Source: JAILLW01 sp045640525
GTDB lineage: Bacteria > Bacillota > Clostridia > Lachnospirales > Lachnospiraceae
Direction: 5' to 3'
Assembly (NCBI GenBank): GCA_045640525.1
Contig: JAZUFE010000056.1
Coordinates: 13,540 to 77,539, forward strand
Length of the DNA: 64,000 bases
Position 1 is the first letter of the stretch. Every line of letters begins with the position of its first letter. Of this stretch, positions 1 through 8,998 are shown one piece after another. A program made the translations under genes and the position numbers. Below the pieces are notes generated by a model that did no database searches, was not told where the DNA came from, and worked only from the letters and a program-made list of their open reading frames with translations.

Positions 1-2
1 AT

Positions 3-596
3 GCTAAAGTATATATTTCACTGGATCAGATGTGGGACAGAAACAGAGCCGGTGATTATACATTTATGGACAGTGCCGACTTTATGTTGAAATTCAACGA
101 ACTTATTTGCGCCGAAGGTAATATTGACTGGAATCTGGCATTCCATCCGTACCTTACACCTTTGACATACGCTAAGTTCTGGGATATGTCAGGCTGTCCG
201 AACGGTTCATACTACGTAAATCAGATTCAGACGAACAAGATGGTTTCATTCCAGAATCTTCCGGTTATGACAAGTATGATGACAGTCCCCGGTCTTCTTA
301 ATACCAAGGGTCAGGTTAGAGAAGTTATTCTTCCCGAAATCGGTATTACATCAGCACAGGGTGTAGAAGTTCAGGCAGCAGCAATGATGGCTTGCTATCA
401 GGCGTGCCGCAATAATCCGTTGGTTAAGAGAATTTATTTCCACAGAATGAATGAAGGCGGACAATTGAATTTCGGAACATCCGGTATTTCGGAGCAGGTA
501 TACCAGTCACTGGTTCATAACAATCCGGGACAGTATAATCAATGGGCTTTGAACTATATCGGTGCTACCGATTGGAGACAGCTCGTAATGTATTAA
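3..596 (+). CDS. DUF5722 family protein, C-terminal fragment (5' end outside window)
   Basis: The reading frame is open from base 3 with no stop, so this is the 3' part of a longer gene; the ATG at 30 is probably internal. The visible 198 residues carry the pattern I associate with DUF5722, a TIM-barrel-like domain of secreted Clostridia proteins: YISLDQMW at the start, then DWNLAFHPY, then KFWD, and a late KRIYFHRMNEGG strand. Function is not established for the family. Its position beside a wall-polysaccharide locus and the lack of membrane segments in this part fit a secreted or wall-associated enzyme-like protein. A terminator follows directly, so it belongs to an upstream transcription unit. 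No signal peptide can be judged because the N-terminus is missing. Confidence 0.7.
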   Translation, partial: AKVYISLDQMWDRNRAGDYTFMDSADFMLKFNELICAEGNIDWNLAFHPYLTPLTYAKFWDMSGCPNGSYYVNQIQTNKMVSFQNLPVMTSMMTVPGLLNTKGQVREVILPEIGITSAQGVEVQAAAMMACYQACRNNPLVKRIYFHRMNEGGQLNFGTSGISEQVYQSLVHNNPGQYNQWALNYIGATDWRQLVMY

Positions 597-620
597 CAGA
601 ATTAAACAGTGCAAATTTGA

Positions 621-650
621 ATCCCCCTGTCGTAAGACAGGGGGATTTTG
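621..650 (+). terminator. Rho-independent terminator after the DUF5722 gene
   Basis: An 11-bp inverted repeat (ATCCCCCTGTC / GACAGGGGGAT) with a GTAA loop is followed by TTTTG. It ends the upstream unit before the glycosyltransferase cluster. Confidence 0.85.
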
Positions 651-703
651 TGATAATATGTATATATGCGCTCGCTGACGCAAATTTTGATGGCAGGTGA
701 AAC

Positions 704-1945
704 ATGAAAAGAACCAAATTGGCCTTAACCTCATCCGCAATAATAATATCCGGAATTTTGGTTAGACTGATCTATATTCTGAATACTTCCGTTTTCGAAA
801 GGACACATGATGTCGGAACTTATACGGACCTTTCGGATTCTTTGATTAATCCGGGACATTTGGGATACATTGAATATATTGCCAAGTTTGGACATCTTCC
901 GGATTTTGACCCATTTAAGTTGTTTAGTTACTATCATCCGCCGCTCCATCATATACTCAGTGCAATTGTTGTTAAAATCAGTTCGCTGTTTACCGATTCG
1001 GTTGATACGTGCTTTGAGAACGTGCAGTATTTGGTGCTGGCTTTTTCGGCAGCGACACTTATAATCGCATATTTTTTTCTAAAAGAACTTGCGACCAAAG
1101 ATTGGCAGGTCATTGCAGGACTCTTGCTTTTTACGTTTCACCCGTCGTTGATATATATGTCTGCCTATGTCAATAACGACATGCTTACGATTATGTTTGA
1201 AGCGTTGGGATTGTATTTTACCGTCAAATGGATTAAGACGTACAGGTTCAAATATCTTATCTTGATGGCGTTTGCTTTGGGATTTGGTATGTGTACCAAA
1301 ATCAGTGCGGTGGTAATTGCGATACCGATGGGTGTGCTGATGCTGATGCATTTGATTGATGAGGCTAAAGAAAAAAGAGCATGGAGATGCATCAGAGAAT
1401 ATGCTTGTTTTGCACTTATATCGATAGGTTTGGGACTTTCCTGGACCGTCAGAAATATAATAAGATTTTCAACCAAACCGGGAATAGCCTCAGCTACTCC
1501 GGATGATATTAAATATATGGGGGATTATTCGATTTGGCAAAGGCTAACGATACCGGGCAATTGGGGATTCGACTATCCGTTCCACAATGAATACGGTTCG
1601 GTATCGGATAACGCCTGGCTCATTTTGTTCAAAACATCGATATTCGGAGAAATTCGTCCGGATATTTCACCCGAGAGCGTAATTTGGTTTCAAGCAGCAC
1701 TTATAGCTGCGATAATTGCCGGATTGGGATTGACGGCATTGACAATATGGGTGATTATTCGCGAAATTCGAAGAGGTGATCGAACAATCGGAATTTTTAT
1801 GCTTTCGGGATACCTTGCGATAATGCTGTCATACATTGCATTCGTAATTAAGTACCCGTATACATGCAGCTGCGATTTTCGATATATCGCCATAGTACTG
1901 CTGTTTGGCGGCGCGGCTATCGGAAGAATACGAAAATATGAATAA
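704..1945 (+). CDS. GT-C (ArnT/PMT-like) integral membrane glycosyltransferase
   Basis: 413 residues with about ten hydrophobic segments. After the first transmembrane helix there is an acidic extracytoplasmic loop (THDVGTY, about residues 34-40), followed by YYHPPLHH. This is the layout of GT39/GT83-type enzymes, which take a sugar from a polyprenyl-phosphate donor and transfer it on the outer face of the membrane; the Asp in the loop is the expected catalytic or metal residue. It is the first of three such proteins in a row, and its stop overlaps the start of the next by 8 bases, so translation is coupled. The ATG at 704 has GGCAGGTGAAAC upstream. The acceptor is unknown; the context suggests side-group addition to an exported wall polymer. 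Confidence 0.75.
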   Translation: MKRTKLALTSSAIIISGILVRLIYILNTSVFERTHDVGTYTDLSDSLINPGHLGYIEYIAKFGHLPDFDPFKLFSYYHPPLHHILSAIVVKISSLFTDSVDTCFENVQYLVLAFSAATLIIAYFFLKELATKDWQVIAGLLLFTFHPSLIYMSAYVNNDMLTIMFEALGLYFTVKWIKTYRFKYLILMAFALGFGMCTKISAVVIAIPMGVLMLMHLIDEAKEKRAWRCIREYACFALISIGLGLSWTVRNIIRFSTKPGIASATPDDIKYMGDYSIWQRLTIPGNWGFDYPFHNEYGSVSDNAWLILFKTSIFGEIRPDISPESVIWFQAALIAAIIAGLGLTALTIWVIIREIRRGDRTIGIFMLSGYLAIMLSYIAFVIKYPYTCSCDFRYIAIVLLFGGAAIGRIRKYE

Positions 1946-3461
1946 GAAAATCAAAATTTTGAAGAACAACGGAATATTGGGAACGGCACTTTATTTAATG
2001 TCGTTTTTGGCTATTGTTGTCATTGTCAAAATGACATTCGGTGATGATATCTGGTATGACGAAGTGTTTTCTGTGGAATTCATATCCAAGTCGTACAAAG
2101 ACATAGTTACGCTGACGGCAATGGATGTTCATCCGCCGTTATACTATTTCTACCTGAAGACAGTGGTGGGAGCAGGGGGATTTATCTTTCCGACAGTTTC
2201 TGTAATAGTATTTGCCAAATTGGCATCTGTAATACCGTGGATTGTTATTGCAATTCTGGCACTTACCACAGTCCGAAAAAAATATGGCATGACAGTATCG
2301 GGAATGTTTCTTGCCCTGACTACGATTATGCCTCAACTTGCAACGTACTATGTGGAAATCAGAATGTATTCCTTTGCCATGATGCTGATATTCATAGCAT
2401 TTTTGGCATATGTAGAAATAGTAGAGAATTGTGACAATTCTTCGGCATGGATAGTGTTCGCAATATTCGGAGTGCTGACTGCCTATACACAATACTATGC
2501 ATGCATTGGTATAATAGGTTTGTATATTTTGCTTTTCGTATATCTTCTGATTAATCGAAAGGCAGGTAATGTCAGATTTTGGTTTAGTGTAGGATTTTCG
2601 GTAATTTGTTATATTCCCTGGATTCCGAAACTGATAGAGCAGATATCGGCGGTCTCGACGGAATACTGGATACAACCGCTTACGCTAAAAAGCATATTCG
2701 GATGTGCAAAATTTATATATTTGCCTTCTGCATGGGGCGGATTCGTGAACTATTTTGTTACGGGCCTTATGCTCGCTTCAACGCTGACAATTATTGTTAT
2801 ATTTGTTATAAGTAAGCCGGGCACCAAAAGGTTATTGATAGCTTTCGGCGGTTTTGCACCTATTGTTGCAATTATTTTGTCGGGATACATATTTACGATT
2901 CTGGGAACTCCTATTTTCGTATACAGATACATGATCCCGGCTCTCGGAACATTTTATTTTTCGATAGCCATGATGTGGGGCCGAGGTGCCAAAAGCAAAA
3001 AGTGGTCGGCTTTGTTGGTAATTCCGTTTGCGCTTGGAGGCTATTTGGCAATGCAGGGATTTGTCGGTGAAGAAAGTAATAAGATTACGAATAATCCGGT
3101 TACATTTGACGCAATTGCGAATATTCCGAATGAAAGTGTGATAATTACCAATTTTGATCATGTTACAACATTGATGGATTACTATAAGACCGACAGTGAC
3201 ATATATATTTATGATTCGGAAGTTGCCAATCTTGTGGAAAAGATGTTTGAAAGGGAAAACCCGTCTGTGGGTGATGACGAAGTTTCGAAACTTGTTCGGG
3301 GCAATAAACCGGTATACTTTCTCGGAAGCTTCAATTCAAGAGATGACATTCTGAATTCATGGAAAAAGATGGGCATTGAAGGAAGAGAAGAAGCTTCGGT
3401 TTTATTGGAAAGATATTGGTTTAATATATATCGTTTGACAGGTGAAAATGAAGAAAATTAG
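1938..3461 (+). CDS. GT-C integral membrane glycosyltransferase (GT39-like)
   Basis: 507 residues from the ATG at 1938; an in-frame upstream extension to 1905 is unlikely because the ATG sits in the usual overlap position. The protein has a polytopic N-terminal two thirds and a soluble C-terminal tail from about residue 385. It carries the classic GT-C signature WYDEVFS (residues 39-45) followed by DVHPPLYYFYLK (about 63-74). Known relatives use polyprenyl-phosphate sugars as donors at the outer membrane face. It overlaps the preceding gene by 8 bases and the following gene by about 14. It is probably a paralogue of its neighbours with a different donor or acceptor. Confidence 0.8.
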   Translation: MNKKIKILKNNGILGTALYLMSFLAIVVIVKMTFGDDIWYDEVFSVEFISKSYKDIVTLTAMDVHPPLYYFYLKTVVGAGGFIFPTVSVIVFAKLASVIPWIVIAILALTTVRKKYGMTVSGMFLALTTIMPQLATYYVEIRMYSFAMMLIFIAFLAYVEIVENCDNSSAWIVFAIFGVLTAYTQYYACIGIIGLYILLFVYLLINRKAGNVRFWFSVGFSVICYIPWIPKLIEQISAVSTEYWIQPLTLKSIFGCAKFIYLPSAWGGFVNYFVTGLMLASTLTIIVIFVISKPGTKRLLIAFGGFAPIVAIILSGYIFTILGTPIFVYRYMIPALGTFYFSIAMMWGRGAKSKKWSALLVIPFALGGYLAMQGFVGEESNKITNNPVTFDAIANIPNESVIITNFDHVTTLMDYYKTDSDIYIYDSEVANLVEKMFERENPSVGDDEVSKLVRGNKPVYFLGSFNSRDDILNSWKKMGIEGREEASVLLERYWFNIYRLTGENEEN

Positions 3462-4938
3462 AGGAATTGACAATAGAATACTGATTACTTTTACCGTGTT
3501 GTTCTTTACTGTTGTTTACGCGGTAAGAATGTTCGTAAATCATCCGTGGTATGATGAACTTTATACATACTATTCTTTTATCAGTAAAGGACCTTTGTAT
3601 GCAGCAATTCATTGGCCGCTGCCCAATAATCACGTTGGGTATTCGGTGCTGTCGGCGTGCTTTGGATTTTTGGGTTCTTCGACGATTGCCCTTCGCGGAG
3701 TATCGGCATTGGCAGCAGTGGCAAATATATATTTGATTTACAGACTCGGAATAAGATTTTTTGAAAGATATGCGTGTGTTGCACCGATTGTTTATGCAAC
3801 AACATGGCTTGTACATAATATCTCGATTCAAGGCAGAGGTTATACATTGGCCACTACCTGCTATTTGGCAGCGGTACTGTCGCTTTGCAGGATATGCGAT
3901 ATGAAGAAGTGCCCTAAAAAGTACTATTGGATGTTTGCAGCATCCTTGTGCCTGGCTGCGTATATACTTCCTAGTTCCGCGTTCTTTATTGTCCCGGTTT
4001 GTCTTGCCGGCGGCTTATATCTTTTGCTTAACAGAGAATTCAAAACTTTTTGGAAGCTGGTAATTGCCGGTGCGGTGGCAGGAATAATTGCCCTGGGATT
4101 ATATACGGTAATTTGGCTGGCAATAGGCTCAAATCTTTTGTCCAAAACGGAAGGTTCCGGATATACGGGAATATATCAGATCGATATTATCCTCCGGGCT
4201 CCTTTTAAGGCAATAGGAACCGGTATTGATTATATGCTGGCTTCTCCGTACATACAAAGTATGGAGCGCAAAGATGTAATTAAGGGCTTGTATGAGTATC
4301 TTTCGACTCTTTTCGGACAGTATTTTTCGGGGCTTGGCGGCGTTATAGTGGCATTTTTGACAGTGGTCGGAGTGTGGTGTGTTATCAGGGTGATAATGCG
4401 CAAGGACAGATTTTTGGAATTGTTTTTGGCAGTATCGATATTTGCCCTGCCAATCATGCTGATTGTTCAGGCACAACAGCCATATTACAGAGTTTTCTCC
4501 TATTTTGCCGTAGTGATGGCGCTGAGCGTGGGACTGATATTAAATATTTTCAATGTTCCCAAAATAATACCCAACATATTGGCGGTATTTCTTTTGATAC
4601 TTATATTTTTGCCCTCATACAATCTTCCTTTGGGAGAACGCGAGAATCAAATTAAGGATATGTTGTCGGTCATGGAAGACAGGGGGGAACTGCCGGCGTC
4701 TGATAAATCCGTTCATTATGTCGATGATTATCAAAAGTATGTTTTGAAATTTTATTATGATGCCGAACCGTGCGAGAAACCTTTGGGCGAAGCGGACTAT
4801 GTGATTGTGCCGGATGAACTTAACGGAGTATGGCCCAATCTGTATGATGGTGACAATTTTGATTTTGATGTTTTGAATAAGAATTACACAATAATTGATT
4901 CTGTTGAAGGATATACGGCGTATAAACTGAATGAATAA
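3448..4938 (+). CDS. GT-C integral membrane glycosyltransferase
   Basis: 496 residues from the ATG at 3448; a GTG at 3442 in the same frame is an alternative start, but it sits within the likely ribosome binding site AGGTGA. The motif NHPWYDELYTYYSF (about residues 31-44) places the conserved Asp/Glu pair in the first outer loop, and NNHVGYSVLSACFG corresponds to the HPPLYY region of its neighbour. About ten membrane helices are followed by a soluble C-terminal domain of roughly 90 residues. It is the third GT-C enzyme of the run and overlaps the next gene by 8 bases. Acceptor and sugar are unknown. Confidence 0.75.
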   Translation: MKKIRGIDNRILITFTVLFFTVVYAVRMFVNHPWYDELYTYYSFISKGPLYAAIHWPLPNNHVGYSVLSACFGFLGSSTIALRGVSALAAVANIYLIYRLGIRFFERYACVAPIVYATTWLVHNISIQGRGYTLATTCYLAAVLSLCRICDMKKCPKKYYWMFAASLCLAAYILPSSAFFIVPVCLAGGLYLLLNREFKTFWKLVIAGAVAGIIALGLYTVIWLAIGSNLLSKTEGSGYTGIYQIDIILRAPFKAIGTGIDYMLASPYIQSMERKDVIKGLYEYLSTLFGQYFSGLGGVIVAFLTVVGVWCVIRVIMRKDRFLELFLAVSIFALPIMLIVQAQQPYYRVFSYFAVVMALSVGLILNIFNVPKIIPNILAVFLLILIFLPSYNLPLGERENQIKDMLSVMEDRGELPASDKSVHYVDDYQKYVLKFYYDAEPCEKPLGEADYVIVPDELNGVWPNLYDGDNFDFDVLNKNYTIIDSVEGYTAYKLNE

Positions 4939-5989
4939 TACCAAGAAAGAATCGAACAACTTAAGACTTGATTATTTGGATGTGGCTAAAGGAATAGGAA
5001 TTATTCTGGTAGTTATGGGGCATACGGGATTTTTGAAAGAAGGAGTTTCCCGTTTTGTATTCAGCTTCCATATGCCATTGTTCTTCATTATTTCCGGAAT
5101 GCTTTTGCATCATTCGGATATAGACAATCGTGATATCGGCCCCTTGATTCGTAAAAAGATACGCTCGCTGATGATTCCCTACATATCGTTTAGCTTGATA
5201 TATATAGCAATTTCGGCGGTGGAATTACTGACGGGTGTTTTGAGTAAGGCAGAAATGATTCAGAGCGTAATATATATGTTTACATTGTACGGAGATTCTA
5301 CGCTTTGGTTTCTTCCGGCATTACTGATAGGAGAGATTCTCTTTATTCTTTTGAACAGAAAATTCAAAGGTGTGATGCTCCTTGCGATATCGTGTCTGCT
5401 TGGATTTGCTGCTTTTTGGATACAAATGGGAATTACACCGCTTTACGCGATGAATATGGACAATTTGCTGATAACCAACATTATTGATTTCGTCAGGGTT
5501 TTGCTAAGAGCAGTGATAGTAACAGGGTTCATTGCGGTCGGATTTTTCGGATATGGACTGATCCCAAGAAGAACATTGATTTCGATTGCTTTGGGAGCGG
5601 CATTTTTGGGAGTTGCATTCGTTTTGAGCAGATATAATGATACGGTTGATTTTCATCGTATTGTTACCGGAAATTACGGATTGTTTTTATCTGCCGGAGT
5701 TTTCGGATCCTTTGGCGTGATTTTTTTAAGCAAAGGATTGGTTAGAATTAAGATTTTGAGCTATTTTGGAAGAAATTCTTTGATAATCATGTGTACACAC
5801 TTAAGATTTTATGTTTTGTTCGGTGCGATGCAACTTGCCTTTTTGATTAATACTTATGTTACCAGGGCCAAAGACTATGTTTTTATGCTTGTAATTGTAG
5901 TGGTGAGCTTTGCGGCTGAAATATTGATAATAGAATTGTTTAACAGATATTTGCCTTTTATACTGGGACGGAAAAATGCTCGAAAATAG
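4931..5989 (+). CDS. Acyltransferase-3 family membrane O-acyltransferase
   Basis: 352 residues with about ten predicted helices. The N-terminus has the acyltransferase-3 pattern: LDYLDVAKGIGIILVVMGH with the conserved His near residue 29, then FHMPLFFIISGML, then a basic stretch of the type RKKIRSLMIPY. Family members (OafA, WecH, fucose 4-O-acetylase type) transfer acetyl or other acyl groups to sugars of surface polymers. It overlaps the preceding GT-C gene by 8 bases and the next acyltransferase by 14, so it belongs to the same operon. The acyl group and target sugar cannot be read from sequence. Confidence 0.85.
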   Translation: MNNTKKESNNLRLDYLDVAKGIGIILVVMGHTGFLKEGVSRFVFSFHMPLFFIISGMLLHHSDIDNRDIGPLIRKKIRSLMIPYISFSLIYIAISAVELLTGVLSKAEMIQSVIYMFTLYGDSTLWFLPALLIGEILFILLNRKFKGVMLLAISCLLGFAAFWIQMGITPLYAMNMDNLLITNIIDFVRVLLRAVIVTGFIAVGFFGYGLIPRRTLISIALGAAFLGVAFVLSRYNDTVDFHRIVTGNYGLFLSAGVFGSFGVIFLSKGLVRIKILSYFGRNSLIIMCTHLRFYVLFGAMQLAFLINTYVTRAKDYVFMLVIVVVSFAAEILIIELFNRYLPFILGRKNARK

Positions 5990-7130
5990 AAAAATGCGAA
6001 TTTTGTCCGCAATAGGAATTATACTTATTGTTGCGGGCCATTTTGAACTTGATTATTTGACGTTGGGAGGATTATTCCCATACTATTCTTTTCATGTGTA
6101 TATATTTTTGTTTGTTGCGGGATATTTCTATTCGCCCGATGTGGAAGAGCACTGCGGCAAATATATTCTGAAAAAGGCCAAAAATCTTCTTTTGCCGTAT
6201 TTTGCATGGAATTTGGTGTACGGAGTCATATCGACAATATTGAATAATTATGGTTTTGGTATAGGGCAGAATCTGTCGGTGAAGACTTTTCTTTTGGATC
6301 CCTTTTTGGGAGGTCATCAGTTTATGTTCAATTTTTCGGCATGGTTTGTACCGGCTCTGTTTTTGGTCGAATTGATTAATGTTGTTTCAAGGAAAGTGCT
6401 GAGTCTCGTATTTGGGAAGTGTTCTTTGAAGAATCGAATCGCTTTAATCGATATGATTATGTTCTTCGGAAGTTTGATTATCGGGACGGCAACTGTTTAT
6501 CTGGCTATTACGGGACATGTTTGGGGAGAGTGGAAAACTCCGGGACGGTTGCTTATTATGCTGCCGGGATTGTGTTTCGGAAGAGCGTATAAGTTGTGGA
6601 TTGAACCGATTTTTGAGAATAAAATTATTCCCAAAGCAGGTCGCTTTGGTTTTTACATTCTGTATTTCGGGATTTTGACAGCATTTCAGTTTTTGCTGAT
6701 TCATTTTACCGAGAATCTTTCGTTCAGTACCGTTTGGTGCACGGGCTTTGCTTCCGGATGCATCGGACCGTTTCTGAGTGTAATGACGGGAATCATGTTT
6801 TGGATCGGAGTCGCCGACATCATTGCAGCTTCAAAAAGTGGAATTGTACGAGGCTTATCAAATTGTCTTGTAAAAATAGGACGCTCCACGTTCGGAATTA
6901 TGATGCACCATATACCGGTTCTGTTTGTTATTAATTCCGTATGTTTCTTTTTATTTAAAAGTGAATTCGGCTGCTTGGATTTCAATGCATCGGAATATTT
7001 GACCAATGTCAGTTATCAGTATCTTTATGCAGGATATCATCTGACTCATATAATTAATCTGATATTGGCGGTGGGTATTCCGACTCTGATATACAGCCGT
7101 CAAAAACAACACAGAAAGGCCAATGTGTGA
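5976..7130 (+). CDS. Acyltransferase-3 family membrane protein
   Basis: 384 residues and polytopic. LSAIGIILIVAGH near the N-terminus supplies the conserved His, followed by YSFHVYIFLFVAGYFY and LLLPYFAWNLVYG, the three landmarks of acyltransferase-3 proteins. It is a second, clearly different member directly after the first, with a 14-base overlap. Start choice is uncertain: the ATG at 5976 has only a weak GGGACGG upstream, and an ATG at 5994 is possible. It probably O-acylates the surface polysaccharide. No strong ribosome binding site precedes the following gene, which begins 12 bases after this stop. Confidence 0.8.
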   Translation: MLENRKMRILSAIGIILIVAGHFELDYLTLGGLFPYYSFHVYIFLFVAGYFYSPDVEEHCGKYILKKAKNLLLPYFAWNLVYGVISTILNNYGFGIGQNLSVKTFLLDPFLGGHQFMFNFSAWFVPALFLVELINVVSRKVLSLVFGKCSLKNRIALIDMIMFFGSLIIGTATVYLAITGHVWGEWKTPGRLLIMLPGLCFGRAYKLWIEPIFENKIIPKAGRFGFYILYFGILTAFQFLLIHFTENLSFSTVWCTGFASGCIGPFLSVMTGIMFWIGVADIIAASKSGIVRGLSNCLVKIGRSTFGIMMHHIPVLFVINSVCFFLFKSEFGCLDFNASEYLTNVSYQYLYAGYHLTHIINLILAVGIPTLIYSRQKQHRKANV

Positions 7131-7142
7131 TAGAATAGCACT

Positions 7143-8192
7143 ATGATTATTCTGCAGATTACGGTATTGATTCTTAGTCTTTTGGCAGTGCCGATATTGA
7201 TAGGATTATTACCTTTGAGATTGAATAAAACTTCATCATGCAGTATTTCCTCTGCTTTGATTTGGGGATATGTTATCACCTTTGCAACGGTTGAGGTGGT
7301 GGGTATTCCGATTGTTTTGCTTATGGATTATTCGGGATATCATGTCTTTGCGATAACCTTTGGAACAGTGCTTTTACTGTTGGCTTTGGCGGGATTTTTG
7401 CTGGGACGAAAGAAAATAAAACGCCCCTGCTTGATTTTGAGTTTTAAATCATTGAGCCGTGAAGCTAAAATATATATATTTATTCTGATTCTTTGTATCG
7501 GTTTTCAACTTGTAATGGGCTTTGTTCTTTCGAGCATGGATGCCGATGATTTCTATTATAACGCACAGGCTCTTCAGGCTCAGCAGTATGATGTTCTGTA
7601 CAGAATTGACGTGAATACGGGAAGATCTTCCGCCTTGGATATAAGACATGCATTGGCACTGTTTCCCATATATCAGGCATTTTTGAGCAGTATATCGGGG
7701 ATTCATGTGGTAATACTTGCACATAAGATTATGCCGCTTGTTCTGATACCGCTTTCCTATCTGCTGATTTTCAAAATTGCTCGCAAACTTTTCCCCAAAA
7801 GGATAGAACTTCAGTTGATTTTTACAATTCTTATTAATTTTTGGAGAGTGTTTGGGCATGTTTCGTACTTTACGACCGAAACCTTTTTCTTGCTGAGAAC
7901 CTGGCAGGGTAAATCTGTTGCGGGTAACCTTATTATTCCTGCTATTTTCTATATTTTTATATTGATGTATGAAAATGAGGACAAGATACCAAAATATCTT
8001 TATGCACTGCTGACAACGCTGGTTTTGGCAAGTGGTGCGTCAAGCTCATTGGCAGTGATGCTCAGCTGCGGTTTGATAGGATTACTTGCTTCGATTTTCT
8101 TGATTATTAAGCATAATTTCAGAAGATTTTTCGGGCAGTTGTTATGTTGTGTGCCCGGAATGATATACATTGTTTTATACATACTTAATTAG
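7143..8192 (+). pseudogene. DUF6077-like membrane protein, N-terminal part of a split gene
   Basis: 349 residues with about nine membrane helices and an outer loop containing SSMDADDFYYNAQ and LDIRHALALFP. These resemble the acidic-loop landmarks of GT-C-like DUF6077 proteins, which are usually near 600 residues. The frame ends at TAG 8190-8192 inside what should be a transmembrane helix (IYIVLYILN). The next frame, +1 relative to this one, continues with more helices and a soluble tail. The two parts joined would give a protein of about 615 residues, close to full length, so I read this as one gene broken by a frameshift or stop. A genuine two-subunit split with termination-reinitiation (TAG, then ATG 4 bases on) is the alternative. 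Confidence 0.6.
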
Positions 8193-8997
8193 CTGTATGA
8201 GTAACTATTTTATTGATTGCCTTAAGGCATTGAAAAACTTCACAGGTTTAAAAGTGCTGTTTGCCTTCACGGTTTTGGCTTGGTTCTATTTGTTTTTTAG
8301 AGAAAAGAACAAAACTTTGAGAGCGATATTTGTTACGGTGCCCTTTGTTGTGATTGTTGTATTTATCTGCCCGCTTACGATGTGGCTTTTTGAAAAGGTG
8401 GGACTCGATACGGATACATACTACAGAATGCTGTGGATTATTCCCATGGGAATGATAACGGTGTATGCAGCAGTCAGATTGTGCCAAAGAACATTGTGGA
8501 CAAGAGTGGCGGGGCTGATTGCCGGAGCTCTTGTGATTGCACTTTCGGGTGTGTATGTTTATTCTTCCCCTATATTTTTTGAAACAGAGAACATGTATGG
8601 GCTTCCACAACAGACTATTGACGTGGTTGACTATATCAGAAGTATCGATGAACATGACATTATTACGGTTTGCCCGTCCGCCAATCTGATAACCACAATC
8701 AGGCAATATGATTCATTGATACGTATGCCTTACGGAAGGGATATGTTCAACCCTTCGCTGAATTACTATCATCCGGTATATGAAGTTTTTGAACAGACAC
8801 CAAAACTGAATTTTAAAAATTTGCTGAAAGTCAGCAGAGATTTTGAGGTAGAATATTTTATTGTCCATGCCACAAGGCTTTTGGATGATGACCCTGTAGA
8901 GGCGGGGTTGGAATATGTCGGAACTGTACAGGATCACAATATTTACAAGGATCCCGTGATAGCCGAACAGATTGCACTTCTGGATGAGTTTTATTAG
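8170..8997 (+). pseudogene. DUF6077-like membrane protein, C-terminal part of the split gene
   Basis: The frame opens at 8164 and has a TTG at 8170 and an ATG at 8197, neither with a ribosome binding site. It encodes about four transmembrane helices, then a motif TDTYYRMLWIIPMG (about 75-90 residues in) and a soluble domain to the end. The YRMLWIIP stretch is the part I associate with the C-terminal half of DUF6077 proteins. It overlaps the end of the N-terminal part in another frame. It is followed one base later by the MBOAT gene. If expressed at all, it would need frameshifting or reinitiation. Confidence 0.55.
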
Positions 8998-8998
8998 T

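Noticed and set aside
2139..2675. Minus-strand frame of 178 codons opposite the GT-C gene
   Set aside because: Its product is rich in Tyr, Cys and His with no recognisable domain, typical of the antisense of a hydrophobic membrane gene.
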